Assembly: GCA_964500205.1 (NCBI GenBank)
Contig: CAZCNS010000016.1
Location: 19,967-83,966 of the forward strand
DNA length: 64,000 bases
Source of the DNA: UBA10329 sp964500205
GTDB taxonomy: Bacteria > Bacteroidota > Bacteroidia > UBA10329
Direction of reading: 5' to 3'
Part shown: piece by piece, positions 1-8,295 of the stretch
Layout: each line of letters opens with the position of its first letter
Position numbering within the stretch: the stretch's first letter is position 1
Program-made: the position numbers and the translations under genes
The notes under the pieces: model-generated
What the model was told of the DNA's origin: nothing
The model's input: the letters and a program-made list of their open reading frames with translations, nothing else
Database searches by the model: none

Positions 1-202
1 GTTCACCATTGCGCTGAGTCTCCCCAGCCTCCAGCTCAGCAGAAAACCGCACGAGGTCATCGTACGTCTGGGCGAGTGAAGGGTCTCTATCCAGCGCAGC
101 CTGCATGTGCTGGTCCGAGCCGCACCAATGATTGTGCTGGGCGGAGGCCAGAGAAATGGTCAAAGAGATAGGGAGAAAAAGAAGGTACTTGATCGGATTC
201 AT
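1..202 (-). CDS. Secreted protein, N-terminal fragment
   Basis: The minus strand is open from an ATG at 202 to the window edge, giving 67 codons. The start reads MNPIKYLLFLPISLTISLAS, a classic signal peptide with a Lys near the N-terminus and a long hydrophobic core, followed by an Ala-Gln cleavage site. The mature start contains WCGSDQHMQAAL and a run of acidic and polar residues. A CG(S/T)xxxHxxxxxxDP pattern just after the signal peptide is common in Bacteroidota secreted M43-type peptidases and other type IX secretion substrates, but the catalytic part lies outside the window, so no function is assigned. It is divergent from rnhA. Confidence 0.6.
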   Translation of the reverse strand, partial: MNPIKYLLFLPISLTISLASAQHNHWCGSDQHMQAALDRDPSLAQTYDDLVRFSAELEAGETQRNGE

Positions 203-323
203 GAGATGGTTGAAAAGAGTAACAGGGGCACAAGGTAAGACTTGTATCAATGACTAATTGTGACACAGCACACCTTTCAGCATTCAACGACACAAGAGCT
301 TACCTTGCGACCGCAGCATCAGA

Positions 324-812
324 ATGGGTACAGCGCCAGAGATAACGGTTTACACGGATGGTTCCGCCCTCGGCAACCCTGGCCCGGGCGGCTACGGCAT
401 AGTGCTGATGTCCGGGCGTTTCCGTAAGGAAGTAAATGCGGGGTACCGTCTTACCACCAACAATCGCATGGAGCTGTTGAGCGTCATTGTGGCGCTGGAG
501 ATGCTGAAGAATCCAGACTCAGACGTCACCATATACTCCGATTCCAAATATGTGGTGGACTCCATAGATAAACGATGGGTCTTCGGCTGGGCGAAAAAAG
601 GATTTGCGGGAAAGAAGAACGCAGACCTCTGGCGCAGGTTTCTTGCCATCTACCCCAAGCACCGCGTGCAGCTTGTCTGGGTCAAAGGCCACGCAGACAA
701 TTTGGAGAACGAGCGCTGCGACAGGCTTGCGGTGGCCGCAGCCCACGATAGGGCAAAACACATGGTGGACGAAGGCTACGAGGCAGCCCGCAATGATGGT
801 GGCTTGCTTTGA
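324..812 (+). CDS. rnhA: Ribonuclease HI
   Basis: This 162-residue protein has the full RNase HI signature: YTDGSALGNPGPGGYG with the first catalytic Asp near residue 12, NNRMELL with the catalytic Glu, IYSDSKYVVDSI with the second Asp, and NERCDRLA with the last Asp. The family removes the RNA strand of RNA:DNA hybrids, such as R-loops and Okazaki primers, in the cytoplasm. Its length is normal for a bacterial RNase HI without an extra hybrid-binding domain. The ATG at 324 places the first beta strand directly at the N-terminus. It stands alone, divergent from the secreted protein at the left edge and 75 bp before the next gene. Confidence 0.95.
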   Translation: MGTAPEITVYTDGSALGNPGPGGYGIVLMSGRFRKEVNAGYRLTTNNRMELLSVIVALEMLKNPDSDVTIYSDSKYVVDSIDKRWVFGWAKKGFAGKKNADLWRRFLAIYPKHRVQLVWVKGHADNLENERCDRLAVAAAHDRAKHMVDEGYEAARNDGGLL

Positions 813-887
813 CCATTCCGTTTGTCGGTTAATGCACCCTCGACCAGACTGATAATTCTATTTTTGACGGAGTTCAATCCATGAACC

Positions 888-2183
888 ATGCGCGTCCGCT
901 TCCTTCATACTGAGGCCAAATGGTTGTACGCGCTGTTCGGGGCAGCGATTTGCACATTGCTGGTGCTAATGCCCGATTCGGGTTTCGACAAGTACTATTG
1001 GATCACTTGGACACAACACATCATCGAGCAGGGGCTGGGAAGCATCTACACCAACCCTGAGGTCAATAATCATCCCCTTATTCTTTATGTGCTCAAGCTC
1101 TTCTCCTTACTTTTTGAAGACGCTGAGTCAGTCACCTACTCTACAGTGAACTGCCTGAAAGCGCTGGTGCTACCGTTCGACCTGCTGACGCTGCTGGCAG
1201 TGGTTCACATCCTCAAACGGACAGGCAGGCCGATATGGGGTGTGCTGGTTTTTTTCCTGAACCCTTCATTCTGGTACAACACGGTGATCTGGGGCCAGGT
1301 GGATACCATCCACACTTTTTTCGTGCTCGGAGCATTGATCTTCGCAGAGCGCGGCCAATGGCGATGGGCAGGCGTCTCCCTGCTCGTAGCCATCAACTTC
1401 AAGCTGCAGGCCATCATCTTCACCCCATTGGTGCTGGTGTTCATCATGCCGTTCATCCGCAAGCGGGGTTGGGCGGCCGCATCTCTTCAGATTTTCATTC
1501 TGGCGGGAGTGCAGATGCTGGTTTTCATGCCGTTCTGGTTTGTCGGTAAGCTACCGGAGACCCTTGCCGCCCTCAGCATGCGCAGCATAGATCATTTTCC
1601 CGTTCTATCCAGAAATGCCTACAACTTCTGGCATTTCGTGGTGGCCGACCCCTATAACTTCCCCGACAGTAGAACCGTGCTCGGAATACCGCTAAAGGTG
1701 TGGGGACTGGTGCAGTTCTGGTCAGCATCTGCCATGGTGATGATGCCCATGGTACTGGCCGTGGGCAACGGTGCCTTCGACAACCTCAGCAGGGACCAGC
1801 GACTGGGCACCATTTTTCAGGTATCAGCCCTGGTCACCACGGCATTCTTCCTCTTCAACACACAGATGCACGAACGGTACATACACCCTGCCCTGCTCTT
1901 CTCAGGTCTGTTCGCACTGCTCACCGGTCGGGGCATCGTATTCGGCTTGATCACCACTGGTTACCTCCTCAACATGGAGGCCGTGATGCGCTACCTACGC
2001 TACTTTGATGAGCAATGGTTGGGCTTCAAAATAGATTATGACCGGATATTTCTTTTCGAGCCGAAGCTCATCGCTGGCATCTTCATCTTCGCATTTCTCT
2101 ACGGTGCAGTGGAGTTCTACCGCACCTTTTTCTCATTCAAAACGTCCGATATCATAGCTGCCGACAGTGCGCACAGCGGTTGA
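888..2183 (+). CDS. GT-C-type integral membrane glycosyltransferase (GT87/Gpi18-like)
   Basis: The 431-residue protein is almost entirely hydrophobic, with about ten predicted membrane spans. An acidic site lies after the first span (LVLMPDSGFDKYYW). A conserved luminal segment, NPSFWYNTVIWGQVDTIHT, resembles the N-P-x(n)-W-GQ-D motif of Gpi18/PIG-M/GT87 mannosyltransferases, and a later loop reads FNTQMHERYIHPAL, also typical of that group. Such enzymes use polyprenyl-phosphate sugars to glycosylate lipids or proteins on the outer side of the inner membrane. The acceptor and sugar cannot be read from sequence. It is followed 68 bp later by a response regulator gene with its own promoter-like box. 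Confidence 0.75.
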   Translation: MRVRFLHTEAKWLYALFGAAICTLLVLMPDSGFDKYYWITWTQHIIEQGLGSIYTNPEVNNHPLILYVLKLFSLLFEDAESVTYSTVNCLKALVLPFDLLTLLAVVHILKRTGRPIWGVLVFFLNPSFWYNTVIWGQVDTIHTFFVLGALIFAERGQWRWAGVSLLVAINFKLQAIIFTPLVLVFIMPFIRKRGWAAASLQIFILAGVQMLVFMPFWFVGKLPETLAALSMRSIDHFPVLSRNAYNFWHFVVADPYNFPDSRTVLGIPLKVWGLVQFWSASAMVMMPMVLAVGNGAFDNLSRDQRLGTIFQVSALVTTAFFLFNTQMHERYIHPALLFSGLFALLTGRGIVFGLITTGYLLNMEAVMRYLRYFDEQWLGFKIDYDRIFLFEPKLIAGIFIFAFLYGAVEFYRTFFSFKTSDIIAADSAHSG

Positions 2184-2214
2184 CCACAACCATCACTTGA
2201 TGCGCTGTTTGCAC

Positions 2215-2222
2215 TACATTTG
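2215..2222 (+). promoter_or_regulatory. Bacteroidota-type -7 box for the response regulator
   Basis: TACATTTG matches the Bacteroidota sigma-ABfr -7 consensus TAnnTTTG. It lies 29 bp upstream of the GTG start of the response regulator. A TTG occurs upstream, but the spacing is shorter than usual, so only the -7 element is convincing. Confidence 0.55.
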
Positions 2223-2251
2223 CACTCAGTTTAGAATCTGTCTAAATAAAG

Positions 2252-2890
2252 GTGGTCGACCGTATCCGAATAGGAATTGCAGATGCTCACTTCGTGGTGC
2301 GCGAAGGCTTCAAGGCCGTTTTGGCGCGCGACCCGGAGTTTGAGGTGGTGGGCGAATGCGTTTCCGGTGACTGCATTCCGAATCTGCTCCGCAAAGGCGT
2401 TGATGTTCTGCTTTTCGACTTCGACACTGAGGGCAGCATCACATTAGATGACCTTGCCAAGGTTCACAGGATCGACCCCAAAGTTCAGGTGATCATGGTC
2501 TCCTCCAATCAGGATCCCACGATGGTCAACCGCACTGTTCGACAGGGCGTCTCCGGCTACCTTTTCAAGGAATGTGACGAAAGCGAGATCATAAACGCGG
2601 TCAAGTTCGCTTGCCGTGGCGACCGCTTTTTCTGTAATCGCGTGCTGGACATCCTGCTTGACAAGAAAAAAGCGGGCGAAGAGAGTGATTGCCTTCCAAC
2701 CCGACTCTCCAAGCGCGAGCTGGAAATCGTAGAGCTGATCACCGAAGGCCTGACTGCAAATGAGATAGCCGATAAGCTCTGTCTATCGGCCCATACGGTA
2801 AGCACCCATCGCAAGAACATCTTCCGCAAGCTGGGCGTACGCTCCACAGCTGAGCTGGTGCGCCATGCCGTGAGTGCGGCACTGGTCTGA
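2252..2890 (+). CDS. NarL/LuxR-family response regulator
   Basis: The 212-residue protein starts with GTG (MVDRIRIGIADAH). Residues 1-125 form a receiver domain: Asp11 is the single acidic residue of the usual pair, Asp56 in LLFDFD is the likely phosphorylation site, and LFKE carries the conserved Lys. Residues ~145-210 form a LuxR helix-turn-helix (LSKRELEIVELITEGLTANE, then SAHTVSTHRKNIFRKLGV). It would bind DNA as a dimer after phosphorylation by a histidine kinase. No kinase gene is adjacent, so it is an orphan regulator here. The receiver has ADAH instead of the common A/D-DDH metal site, which might weaken phosphorylation. Confidence 0.9.
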   Translation: MVDRIRIGIADAHFVVREGFKAVLARDPEFEVVGECVSGDCIPNLLRKGVDVLLFDFDTEGSITLDDLAKVHRIDPKVQVIMVSSNQDPTMVNRTVRQGVSGYLFKECDESEIINAVKFACRGDRFFCNRVLDILLDKKKAGEESDCLPTRLSKRELEIVELITEGLTANEIADKLCLSAHTVSTHRKNIFRKLGVRSTAELVRHAVSAALV

Positions 2891-2902
2891 CCGACCAGTG
2901 CC
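2878..2902. terminator. Perfect hairpin between convergent genes
   Basis: GGCACTGGTC pairs perfectly with GACCAGTGCC around a five-base loop. The response regulator stop codon lies in the loop and sucB ends 11 bp further on. The hairpin is symmetric, so it could act on both strands, although no strong T tract follows. Confidence 0.55.
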
Positions 2903-2912
2903 ACCTTCAATC

Positions 2913-4160
2913 TCAAATTCCGAGCAGCACCTCCTCGGCCGTTTTCCCTCCGAAGAGCATGGACGCGGGGTTCTCCAGCATCTCCTTCACCTTCACAAGG
3001 AAGCTGACGGATTCCTTGCCATCAATGATGCGGTGGTCGTAGCTCAGCGCGAGATACATCATGGGACGGGCCACAATCTGGCCGTTCTCCACCACTGCGC
3101 GCTCCACGATGTTGTGCATACCGAGGATCGCACTCTGAGGCGGATTCAGGATGGGGGTGCTCATCATCGAGCCGAACACGCCACCGTTGGTGATGGTGAA
3201 TGTGCCACCCGTCATTTCCTCCACAGAAATCTTGCCGTCACGCACCTTGATTGCCAGGTCTTTGATACCTGACTCTATCTGCGCGAGGCTCATCTGCTCT
3301 GCATTGCGAAGTACGGGCACCATCAGTCCTTTCGGGCCGCTCACCGCCACACCTATATCGCAGTAGTCATGAAAAACAATGTCCTGCCCATCGATCATGG
3401 CATTAACGGCCGGATAATGATATAGGGCTTCGGTCACGGCCTTGGTGAAGAAGCTCATGAAGCCGACATTCACCCCGTGGGTCTCCGAGAACTTCTGCTT
3501 GTACTTGGTGCGCATATCCATGATGGGCTTCATATTCACCTCGTTGAAGGTGGTGAGCATGGCCGTGTCGTTCTTAACAGAAACGAGACGCTCCGCGATC
3601 TTGCGTCTGAGCATGCTCATCTTCTCCGAACGGACTTCACGTCCGCCCGCCCAGCTCTGACCTGCATCCCCTAAAGAAAATCCTGATGACATCGCTGTGA
3701 GCACATCGCCCTTGGTGATGCGTCCGTCTTTGCCAGATGCCTTCACCTGACTGGCGGAGACGTTGTTCTCGGCCATCAGCTTCTTGGCTGCGGGCGAAGG
3801 TGTGCCAGCGGCATAGCCTGCTTCCTGCTTCTTCTCGGCCAAGGGCGCGGGCGCAGCCTCTTTCTTGGGTGCAGCTTCAGCTTTCGGGGCTTCTTCCTTC
3901 TTCGGTGCGGGCGCATCGGCTGGGGCCTCTGCACTGGTGTCGATGGTGCAGATGACATCACCCACATTCACCGTTCCTTCCTGCACCTTGATGCTCACGA
4001 TGCCCGCCTGTTCGGCATTGATGGTGAGCGTGGCCTTGTCGGAGTCTATCTCGCAGAGCTCCGCATCCTGCTGTACGTAATCGCCATCGGACACGAGCCA
4101 AGATGCTATCTCAACTTCCGTGATGGATTCTCCTGGACTGGGGACTTTTACTTCAAACAT
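2913..4160 (-). CDS. sucB: 2-oxoglutarate dehydrogenase E2 (dihydrolipoyl succinyltransferase)
   Basis: The 415-residue protein has the E2 architecture. A lipoyl domain at ~1-75 carries the lipoylated Lys in EIDSDKATLT. An Ala/Pro/Glu/Lys-rich swinging linker spans ~80-120, and a peripheral subunit-binding domain at ~122-158 reads TPSPAAKKLMAENN and GKDGRITKGDVL. The C-terminal acyltransferase domain ends with the catalytic SYDHRIIDGKESV. It transfers succinyl groups to CoA in the TCA cycle. It lies on the same strand as sucA, but 876 bp separate them, filled by a GxxExxY gene and repeats; the two are normally adjacent in this phylum. The ATG at 4160 begins directly with the lipoyl strand MFEVKVPSPGES. 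Confidence 0.95.
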   Translation of the reverse strand: MFEVKVPSPGESITEVEIASWLVSDGDYVQQDAELCEIDSDKATLTINAEQAGIVSIKVQEGTVNVGDVICTIDTSAEAPADAPAPKKEEAPKAEAAPKKEAAPAPLAEKKQEAGYAAGTPSPAAKKLMAENNVSASQVKASGKDGRITKGDVLTAMSSGFSLGDAGQSWAGGREVRSEKMSMLRRKIAERLVSVKNDTAMLTTFNEVNMKPIMDMRTKYKQKFSETHGVNVGFMSFFTKAVTEALYHYPAVNAMIDGQDIVFHDYCDIGVAVSGPKGLMVPVLRNAEQMSLAQIESGIKDLAIKVRDGKISVEEMTGGTFTITNGGVFGSMMSTPILNPPQSAILGMHNIVERAVVENGQIVARPMMYLALSYDHRIIDGKESVSFLVKVKEMLENPASMLFGGKTAEEVLLGI

Positions 4161-4167
4161 GTTGTTG

Positions 4168-5036
4168 TATGATTTTTAACCGCCAAGGCGATTTTGGTTT
4201 AACCACAAAGGCGCACAAAGTTCAATTCACAAAGGAACACGAAGATGTTTTGTTTGACCGCCAAGGCGGGGATGTTTTAACCACGAAGGCACACAAAGTT
4301 CAAGTTCACAAAGGAACACAAAGGGAAAACTCGTACTTAATGGCTAATGTTCTTCTCTAATTGACTTTGAGCGACTTCGTGAAAAACCCTTTGTGCGCCT
4401 TTGTGGTAAGAATTGTGGTGAAAACACAATGCTTGTGGTTCGTGTTCAGAAGATTACTCGTTGGAAGCCGTTGTTGAATTGGCGGACGTTGAAGTTGGCG
4501 AGGAGGCCGAGTTTGCAACCTGAGAGTTTCAGATAGGTCAGTATCTGCGCCATGTGAACATCATTCAGCTTTTCCACCGATTTAACCTCCACAATCACGC
4601 AGTCATTGACCAACAGGTCGAGACGGTAACCCGCATCCAATTGTATTTCATTGTAATTCAGTGGCATCACCTTCTGCCGTTCTACTATCAGACCCGCCTC
4701 ACTCATTTCATACGCGTGACATTCCTCATAAGCACTCTCTAACAGGCCTGGGCCGAGTGCCGTATGAACCGCGAACGAACAATCCAAGACCTTTTTGAAA
4801 ACTTCTTCCCTGTTCAGCATCTCTCTGATGTTTAACCACGAAGGCGACTTTTATTCAACCACAAAGCCGCACGAAGTTCAAGGTCACAAAGGCACACGAA
4901 GTGTTCTTTCTCATGTAAACCAATCCAAAAAAACCTTCTTTCCCTTTGTGCTCCTTCGTGAATCCCGCATGTGCGGGACTTCGTGTTCCTTCGTGGTTAA
5001 AACTTTCCGCGTCAGCGGCCCATAATTCCTTCGCGG
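4168..5036. mobile_element. Candidate GxxExxY-bearing repeat element inserted between sucA and sucB
   Basis: Both flanks of the GxxExxY gene are built from variants of one motif, AACCACAAAGGCGCACAAAG with TTCACAAAGGAACACGAAG. On the sucB side (4168-4445) an ~80-bp block occurs twice in tandem and an inverted copy follows (CCCTTTGTGCGCCTTTGTGG). On the sucA side (4821-5036) direct copies are again followed by inverted copies (CTTCGTGTTCCTTCGTGG). No transposase is present and the ends are only approximate. The sucA-to-sucB distance of 876 bp matches the insertion of such a unit into a formerly compact operon. Confidence 0.5.
4446..4820 (-). CDS. GxxExxY family protein (PD-(D/E)XK-like)
   Basis: The 124-residue protein contains the family signature GPGLLESAYEECHAYEM near residue 22, followed by GYRLDLLVNDCVIVEVKSVE, which carries the D...ExK pattern of PD-(D/E)XK nucleases, and by HMAQILTYLKLSGCKLGLL and FNVRQFNNGFQRV at the end. 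GxxExxY proteins are widespread, short and mostly uncharacterised; a nuclease fold is inferred from the DxxxxxxxxxxEVK core. It is co-oriented with sucA and sucB and lies between them, so it may be transcribed as part of that operon. Both sides carry related direct and inverted repeats, so the gene looks like cargo of a small mobile unit. The family call is firm; biochemical function is not. Confidence 0.85.
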   Translation of the reverse strand: MLNREEVFKKVLDCSFAVHTALGPGLLESAYEECHAYEMSEAGLIVERQKVMPLNYNEIQLDAGYRLDLLVNDCVIVEVKSVEKLNDVHMAQILTYLKLSGCKLGLLANFNVRQFNNGFQRVIF

Positions 5037-7769
5037 TCAAACAGCCATTTCCTTCTCAAAAACCTTACTTATCAACCTCGCCTGAACCGCCCTGTGTCTC
5101 GTGCCTGAACCCGTGGCGGGAGTTCCGCTCGGTGGACGGCAGATGACATCCAGATCCACATCGCGCCACACTCGCAGCAGGTGACTCCATGCGCCCATAT
5201 TCTCGGGCTCTTCTTGCACCCAAGTCCACTTCTTGGCGTTGGTGTACTTGCCGATGAGCGCCTTGAGCTGCTTGCGCGGCAGCGGTTCTATCTGTTCCAA
5301 GCGGAGCAACGCTACGCTTGTATCTCCAATGCGCTCCTTCTCATCCAGCAGCTCGTAGTAGATCTTGCCCTGACAAACCACCACACGCTCCACGGCCTTC
5401 GGGTCGGCAGTGGCATCGTCTATCACCTCTTGGAATCGGCCCGTGGCGAGTTCCTTCATCGAGCTGACGCAGCGCGGGTGGCGCAACAGGCTCTTAGGGG
5501 TGAAGATGACGAGCGGCTTGCGGAAATCGCGCTTCATCTGTCTGCGCAGCACGTGAAAGAAATTGGCGGGTGTGGTGCAGTTCACCACTTGGATGTTGTA
5601 GCCGGCATACACGTTGAGGAAACGCTCCATCCGCGCACTGCTGTGCTCCGCGCCCTGCCCCTCATAGCCGTGTGGCAGCAACAGTACGAGACCATTCATC
5701 GCCTTCCATTTCTCCTCTGCCGAGCAGATGAACTGGTCGATGATGATCTGCGCACCGTTCACGAAATCACCGAACTGCGCCTCCCACATGGTGAGTGCGG
5801 CAGGGTTTCCGAAGGCGTGGCCATAATCAAAGCCCATCACTGCGTATTCCGACAGCAGTGAATTATACACGCTGAACTCGGCCTGCCCTTCTTTCAGGTC
5901 GTTGAGCGGCACATACTCCTGCTCGCTGTCCTCGACCTTGAGCACAGAATGGCGGTGGCTGAAGGTGCCGCGCTCACAGTCCTGACCGCTGAGGCGCACA
6001 GGATGTCCCTCCACCAGCAGCGATGCGAACGCCAGATGCTCGGCCATGCCCCAGTCCAGGCGGTCGGTCTTCAACACCATATCGCGCCTGTCCTGGAGTA
6101 TCTTCTCCATCTTGCGGAAGAACTTCCAACCATCGGGCACTGTAGTCAAGCGGTCGGCAAGGTCCTTCAACGTCTTCTCACTCACGCCCGTTTCGGGACT
6201 CTGGTCGAAATCCTCAGGCTTCGCGAAGCGGAATCCTTCCCACGTGTCGGCCAAGAACTGCGTGATCTTGGCCTTCTCGATCTCCTTGGATTCATCAAGC
6301 CGCTCTTGCAACATCTGCTTGAACTGCTCCTCCATCTCCATAACCATCTCCTTCTCCACCACGCCCTGCTCGGTCAGCTGCTTGCGGTAGATCTCCAACG
6401 GATTGGGGTGCTTTGCGATGAGATTGTAGAGGATGGGCTGGGTGAAGCGCGGCTCATCGCCCTCGTTGTGTCCGTATTTGCGGTAGCAGAGCAGATCCAC
6501 GAACACATCGCCCTTGAAAGCCTGACGGAACTCCATGGCCAGTTTCATGGTACGGGCCACGGCCTCCACATCGTCACCGTTCACATGGAACACGGGCGAA
6601 AGCGTTGTCTTACCCACATCGGTGCAGTAGATGCTGCTACGGGCATCGAGGTAGTTGGTGGTGAATCCCACCTGATTGTTGATGACGATATGGATGGTGC
6701 CTCCCGTGCGATAGCCATCAAGCTTCGCCATCTGCACAGTCTCATACACCACTCCCTGACCAGCTATGGCCGCATCGCCATGTATGATGACCGAGCACAA
6801 CTTGGCGTCATCGCCCTTGTACTTGCGGTCTATCTTGGCCCTTGAGATACCCTGCACCACGGGGCCGACAGCCTCCAAATGTGAGGGGTTGGGGCAAAGG
6901 TTCATTTTCACCTCTTTGCCATTGTCACATTTTGCGAAGCTGGTGGAACCGAGGTGATACTTCACATCACCCTCCACATCAGCATCCTCATAATCGTGCC
7001 CTGCGAACTCGGTGAAGATGTCCTTGTAGGTCTTGTTGAAGATGTTGGCCATCACGTTCAGGCGGCCACGATGCGCCATTCCGAACACAAACTCCTCGAT
7101 GCCCAGTTCACTGCCCACCTCCACGGCCACGTCCAACGCGGGGATCAGTGCCTCGGCACCTTCCAGCGAGAAACGTTTCTGTCCAGGGAATTTCCTGTCG
7201 AGGAACTGCTCGAACACCACGGCCTGATTCAGTTTGCGCAGGATGGCCTTCTTGTCCTCCATGGAGAAACGCGGCTGGTTGCGGTCGGTCTCAAGTCGCT
7301 TCTGCATCCACTCCAGCACCTCTGGTCTGCGGATATACATGTACTCCACCCCGATGCTCTGGCAGTACGTGGCCTTAAGGTGAGCAACGATGTTCTCCAA
7401 AGTGGCGGGGCCGATACCCAGCACGGAACCCGCTTGGAACACGGTCTTCAGGTCGGCATCACTAAGGTTGAAGTTCCCGATTTCGAGCGTGGGGGTGTAC
7501 TGCCTGCGCTCGCGAACAGGATTTGTCTTTGTGAAAAGATGTCCGTTCTTGCGATAAGCGTTAATGAGGTTGATAACATCAAATTCCTTCTGGAAATTGG
7601 CCGGGATGCCATCGGCACTCTCCAGATCGTAAGTCGTCCGTGCAAACTCGAAACCCGCAAAGAACCGCTGCCAATCGTCATTGACGGACTTCGGGTCTTT
7701 GATGAACTGCTGGTAGAGATGCTCCGCAGCGGAGACATCCATGTTGGAGAGGAAAGAGTAGTTGTCCAT
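5037..7769 (-). CDS. sucA: 2-oxoglutarate dehydrogenase E1 component
   Basis: The open frame extends further upstream, but the family start is the ATG at 7769 (MDNYSFLSNMDVSAAEHLYQ), giving 910 residues, the usual length. Recognisable parts are the N-terminal E2-docking segment, AHRGRLNVMANI, the thiamine diphosphate/Mg site beginning HGDAAIAGQGVVYE with INNQVGFTT, YRKYGHNEGDEPRFTQP, and the transketolase-like C-terminal half with LLPHGYEGQGAEHSSARMER. It decarboxylates 2-oxoglutarate and reductively succinylates the lipoyl group of SucB. A -7 box lies at 7807-7814 on the minus strand. Downstream, the GxxExxY element begins right at the stop codon and pushes sucB 876 bp away. Confidence 0.95.
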   Translation of the reverse strand: MDNYSFLSNMDVSAAEHLYQQFIKDPKSVNDDWQRFFAGFEFARTTYDLESADGIPANFQKEFDVINLINAYRKNGHLFTKTNPVRERRQYTPTLEIGNFNLSDADLKTVFQAGSVLGIGPATLENIVAHLKATYCQSIGVEYMYIRRPEVLEWMQKRLETDRNQPRFSMEDKKAILRKLNQAVVFEQFLDRKFPGQKRFSLEGAEALIPALDVAVEVGSELGIEEFVFGMAHRGRLNVMANIFNKTYKDIFTEFAGHDYEDADVEGDVKYHLGSTSFAKCDNGKEVKMNLCPNPSHLEAVGPVVQGISRAKIDRKYKGDDAKLCSVIIHGDAAIAGQGVVYETVQMAKLDGYRTGGTIHIVINNQVGFTTNYLDARSSIYCTDVGKTTLSPVFHVNGDDVEAVARTMKLAMEFRQAFKGDVFVDLLCYRKYGHNEGDEPRFTQPILYNLIAKHPNPLEIYRKQLTEQGVVEKEMVMEMEEQFKQMLQERLDESKEIEKAKITQFLADTWEGFRFAKPEDFDQSPETGVSEKTLKDLADRLTTVPDGWKFFRKMEKILQDRRDMVLKTDRLDWGMAEHLAFASLLVEGHPVRLSGQDCERGTFSHRHSVLKVEDSEQEYVPLNDLKEGQAEFSVYNSLLSEYAVMGFDYGHAFGNPAALTMWEAQFGDFVNGAQIIIDQFICSAEEKWKAMNGLVLLLPHGYEGQGAEHSSARMERFLNVYAGYNIQVVNCTTPANFFHVLRRQMKRDFRKPLVIFTPKSLLRHPRCVSSMKELATGRFQEVIDDATADPKAVERVVVCQGKIYYELLDEKERIGDTSVALLRLEQIEPLPRKQLKALIGKYTNAKKWTWVQEEPENMGAWSHLLRVWRDVDLDVICRPPSGTPATGSGTRHRAVQARLISKVFEKEMAV

Positions 7770-7806
7770 GAAAGAAAGAGACGCTTGAAGCCCGAGAAAG
7801 TTCGGA

Positions 7807-7814
7807 CAAAGATA
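7807..7814 (-). promoter_or_regulatory. -7 box for sucA
   Basis: Read on the minus strand the bases are TATCTTTG, an exact TAnnTTTG match, 37 bp upstream of the chosen sucA ATG. Its position inside the upstream extension of the open frame supports the shorter start. Confidence 0.6.
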
Positions 7815-7863
7815 AGTCAGCCTGCGGGGTCTTATCCTCGATGCAAGAGGCTTTTGCACTGTC

Positions 7864-8295
7864 TCAGAGCCTGCCTGCGTAGTGTTTTCTAATGACGACC
7901 TTTTGCAACTCCCGCTTGAGAATGAGGTCGGTGAGTCGCTGAAGGCTATCTGTGTCCTCTCCGAAAAGTGCCTTGCGTACCTGAGCCTCATTAAGGTCGA
8001 TGCCATAGAGCAGACTCCAGAACCGTTCGGTCTGGTGTTCAAGCATGTAATCTATCACTGGGATGAGCTGATCTGACAGTTCCCGATAGGCATTATCCTC
8101 ATTCCCGGTGAAATTGACATCGAATCCATTGAGCTGAAAGTCCTTGTTAAGTTGAGCAACCACCTCTTGCAGCAGATCGAGCCTCCTTGAGAAACGATCG
8201 AGGTGCGCAGGGGTGACAGGAAGGTCATTCCCCAGGCTCGTATCTGATGGGAACAAGGCGTCCTCCATAGAGGTCTGACCCTTATCAGTGCTCAC
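7864..8295 (-). CDS. Unknown acidic protein
   Basis: The 143-residue product is soluble, acidic and rich in Leu, Asp and Glu, with no signal peptide. Residues ~30-140 look all-helical, with LDRFSRRLDLLQEVVAQLNK, then DQLIPVIDYMLEHQTERFW, and a C-terminal IVRK-like basic end (LQKVVIRKHYAGRL). I do not recognise the family. Its ATG overlaps the end of the polyprenyl synthase gene by 11 bp, which suggests translational coupling. It ends 94 bp before the sucA start, and the sucA promoter box lies in that gap. The coupling and the absence of frame breaks support a real gene, but no role can be proposed beyond the isoprenoid-gene context. Confidence 0.65.
   Translation of the reverse strand: MSTDKGQTSMEDALFPSDTSLGNDLPVTPAHLDRFSRRLDLLQEVVAQLNKDFQLNGFDVNFTGNEDNAYRELSDQLIPVIDYMLEHQTERFWSLLYGIDLNEAQVRKALFGEDTDSLQRLTDLILKRELQKVVIRKHYAGRL

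Noticed and set aside
4169..4360. Small plus-strand ORFs in the GxxExxY flanks
   Set aside because: They consist of the repeated CACAAAGG motif in translation and have no coding character.
5181..6845. Long plus-strand frames opposite sucA, ileS and dnaE
   Set aside because: They are shadows of high-GC coding sequence, with His/Leu-rich composition and no domain, in the antisense of well-supported genes.
7770..8042. N-terminal extension of sucA to 8042
   Set aside because: It would overlap the upstream gene by 179 bp, carry no similarity to the E1 family, and include the promoter box at 7807-7814. The ATG at 7769 is the family start.
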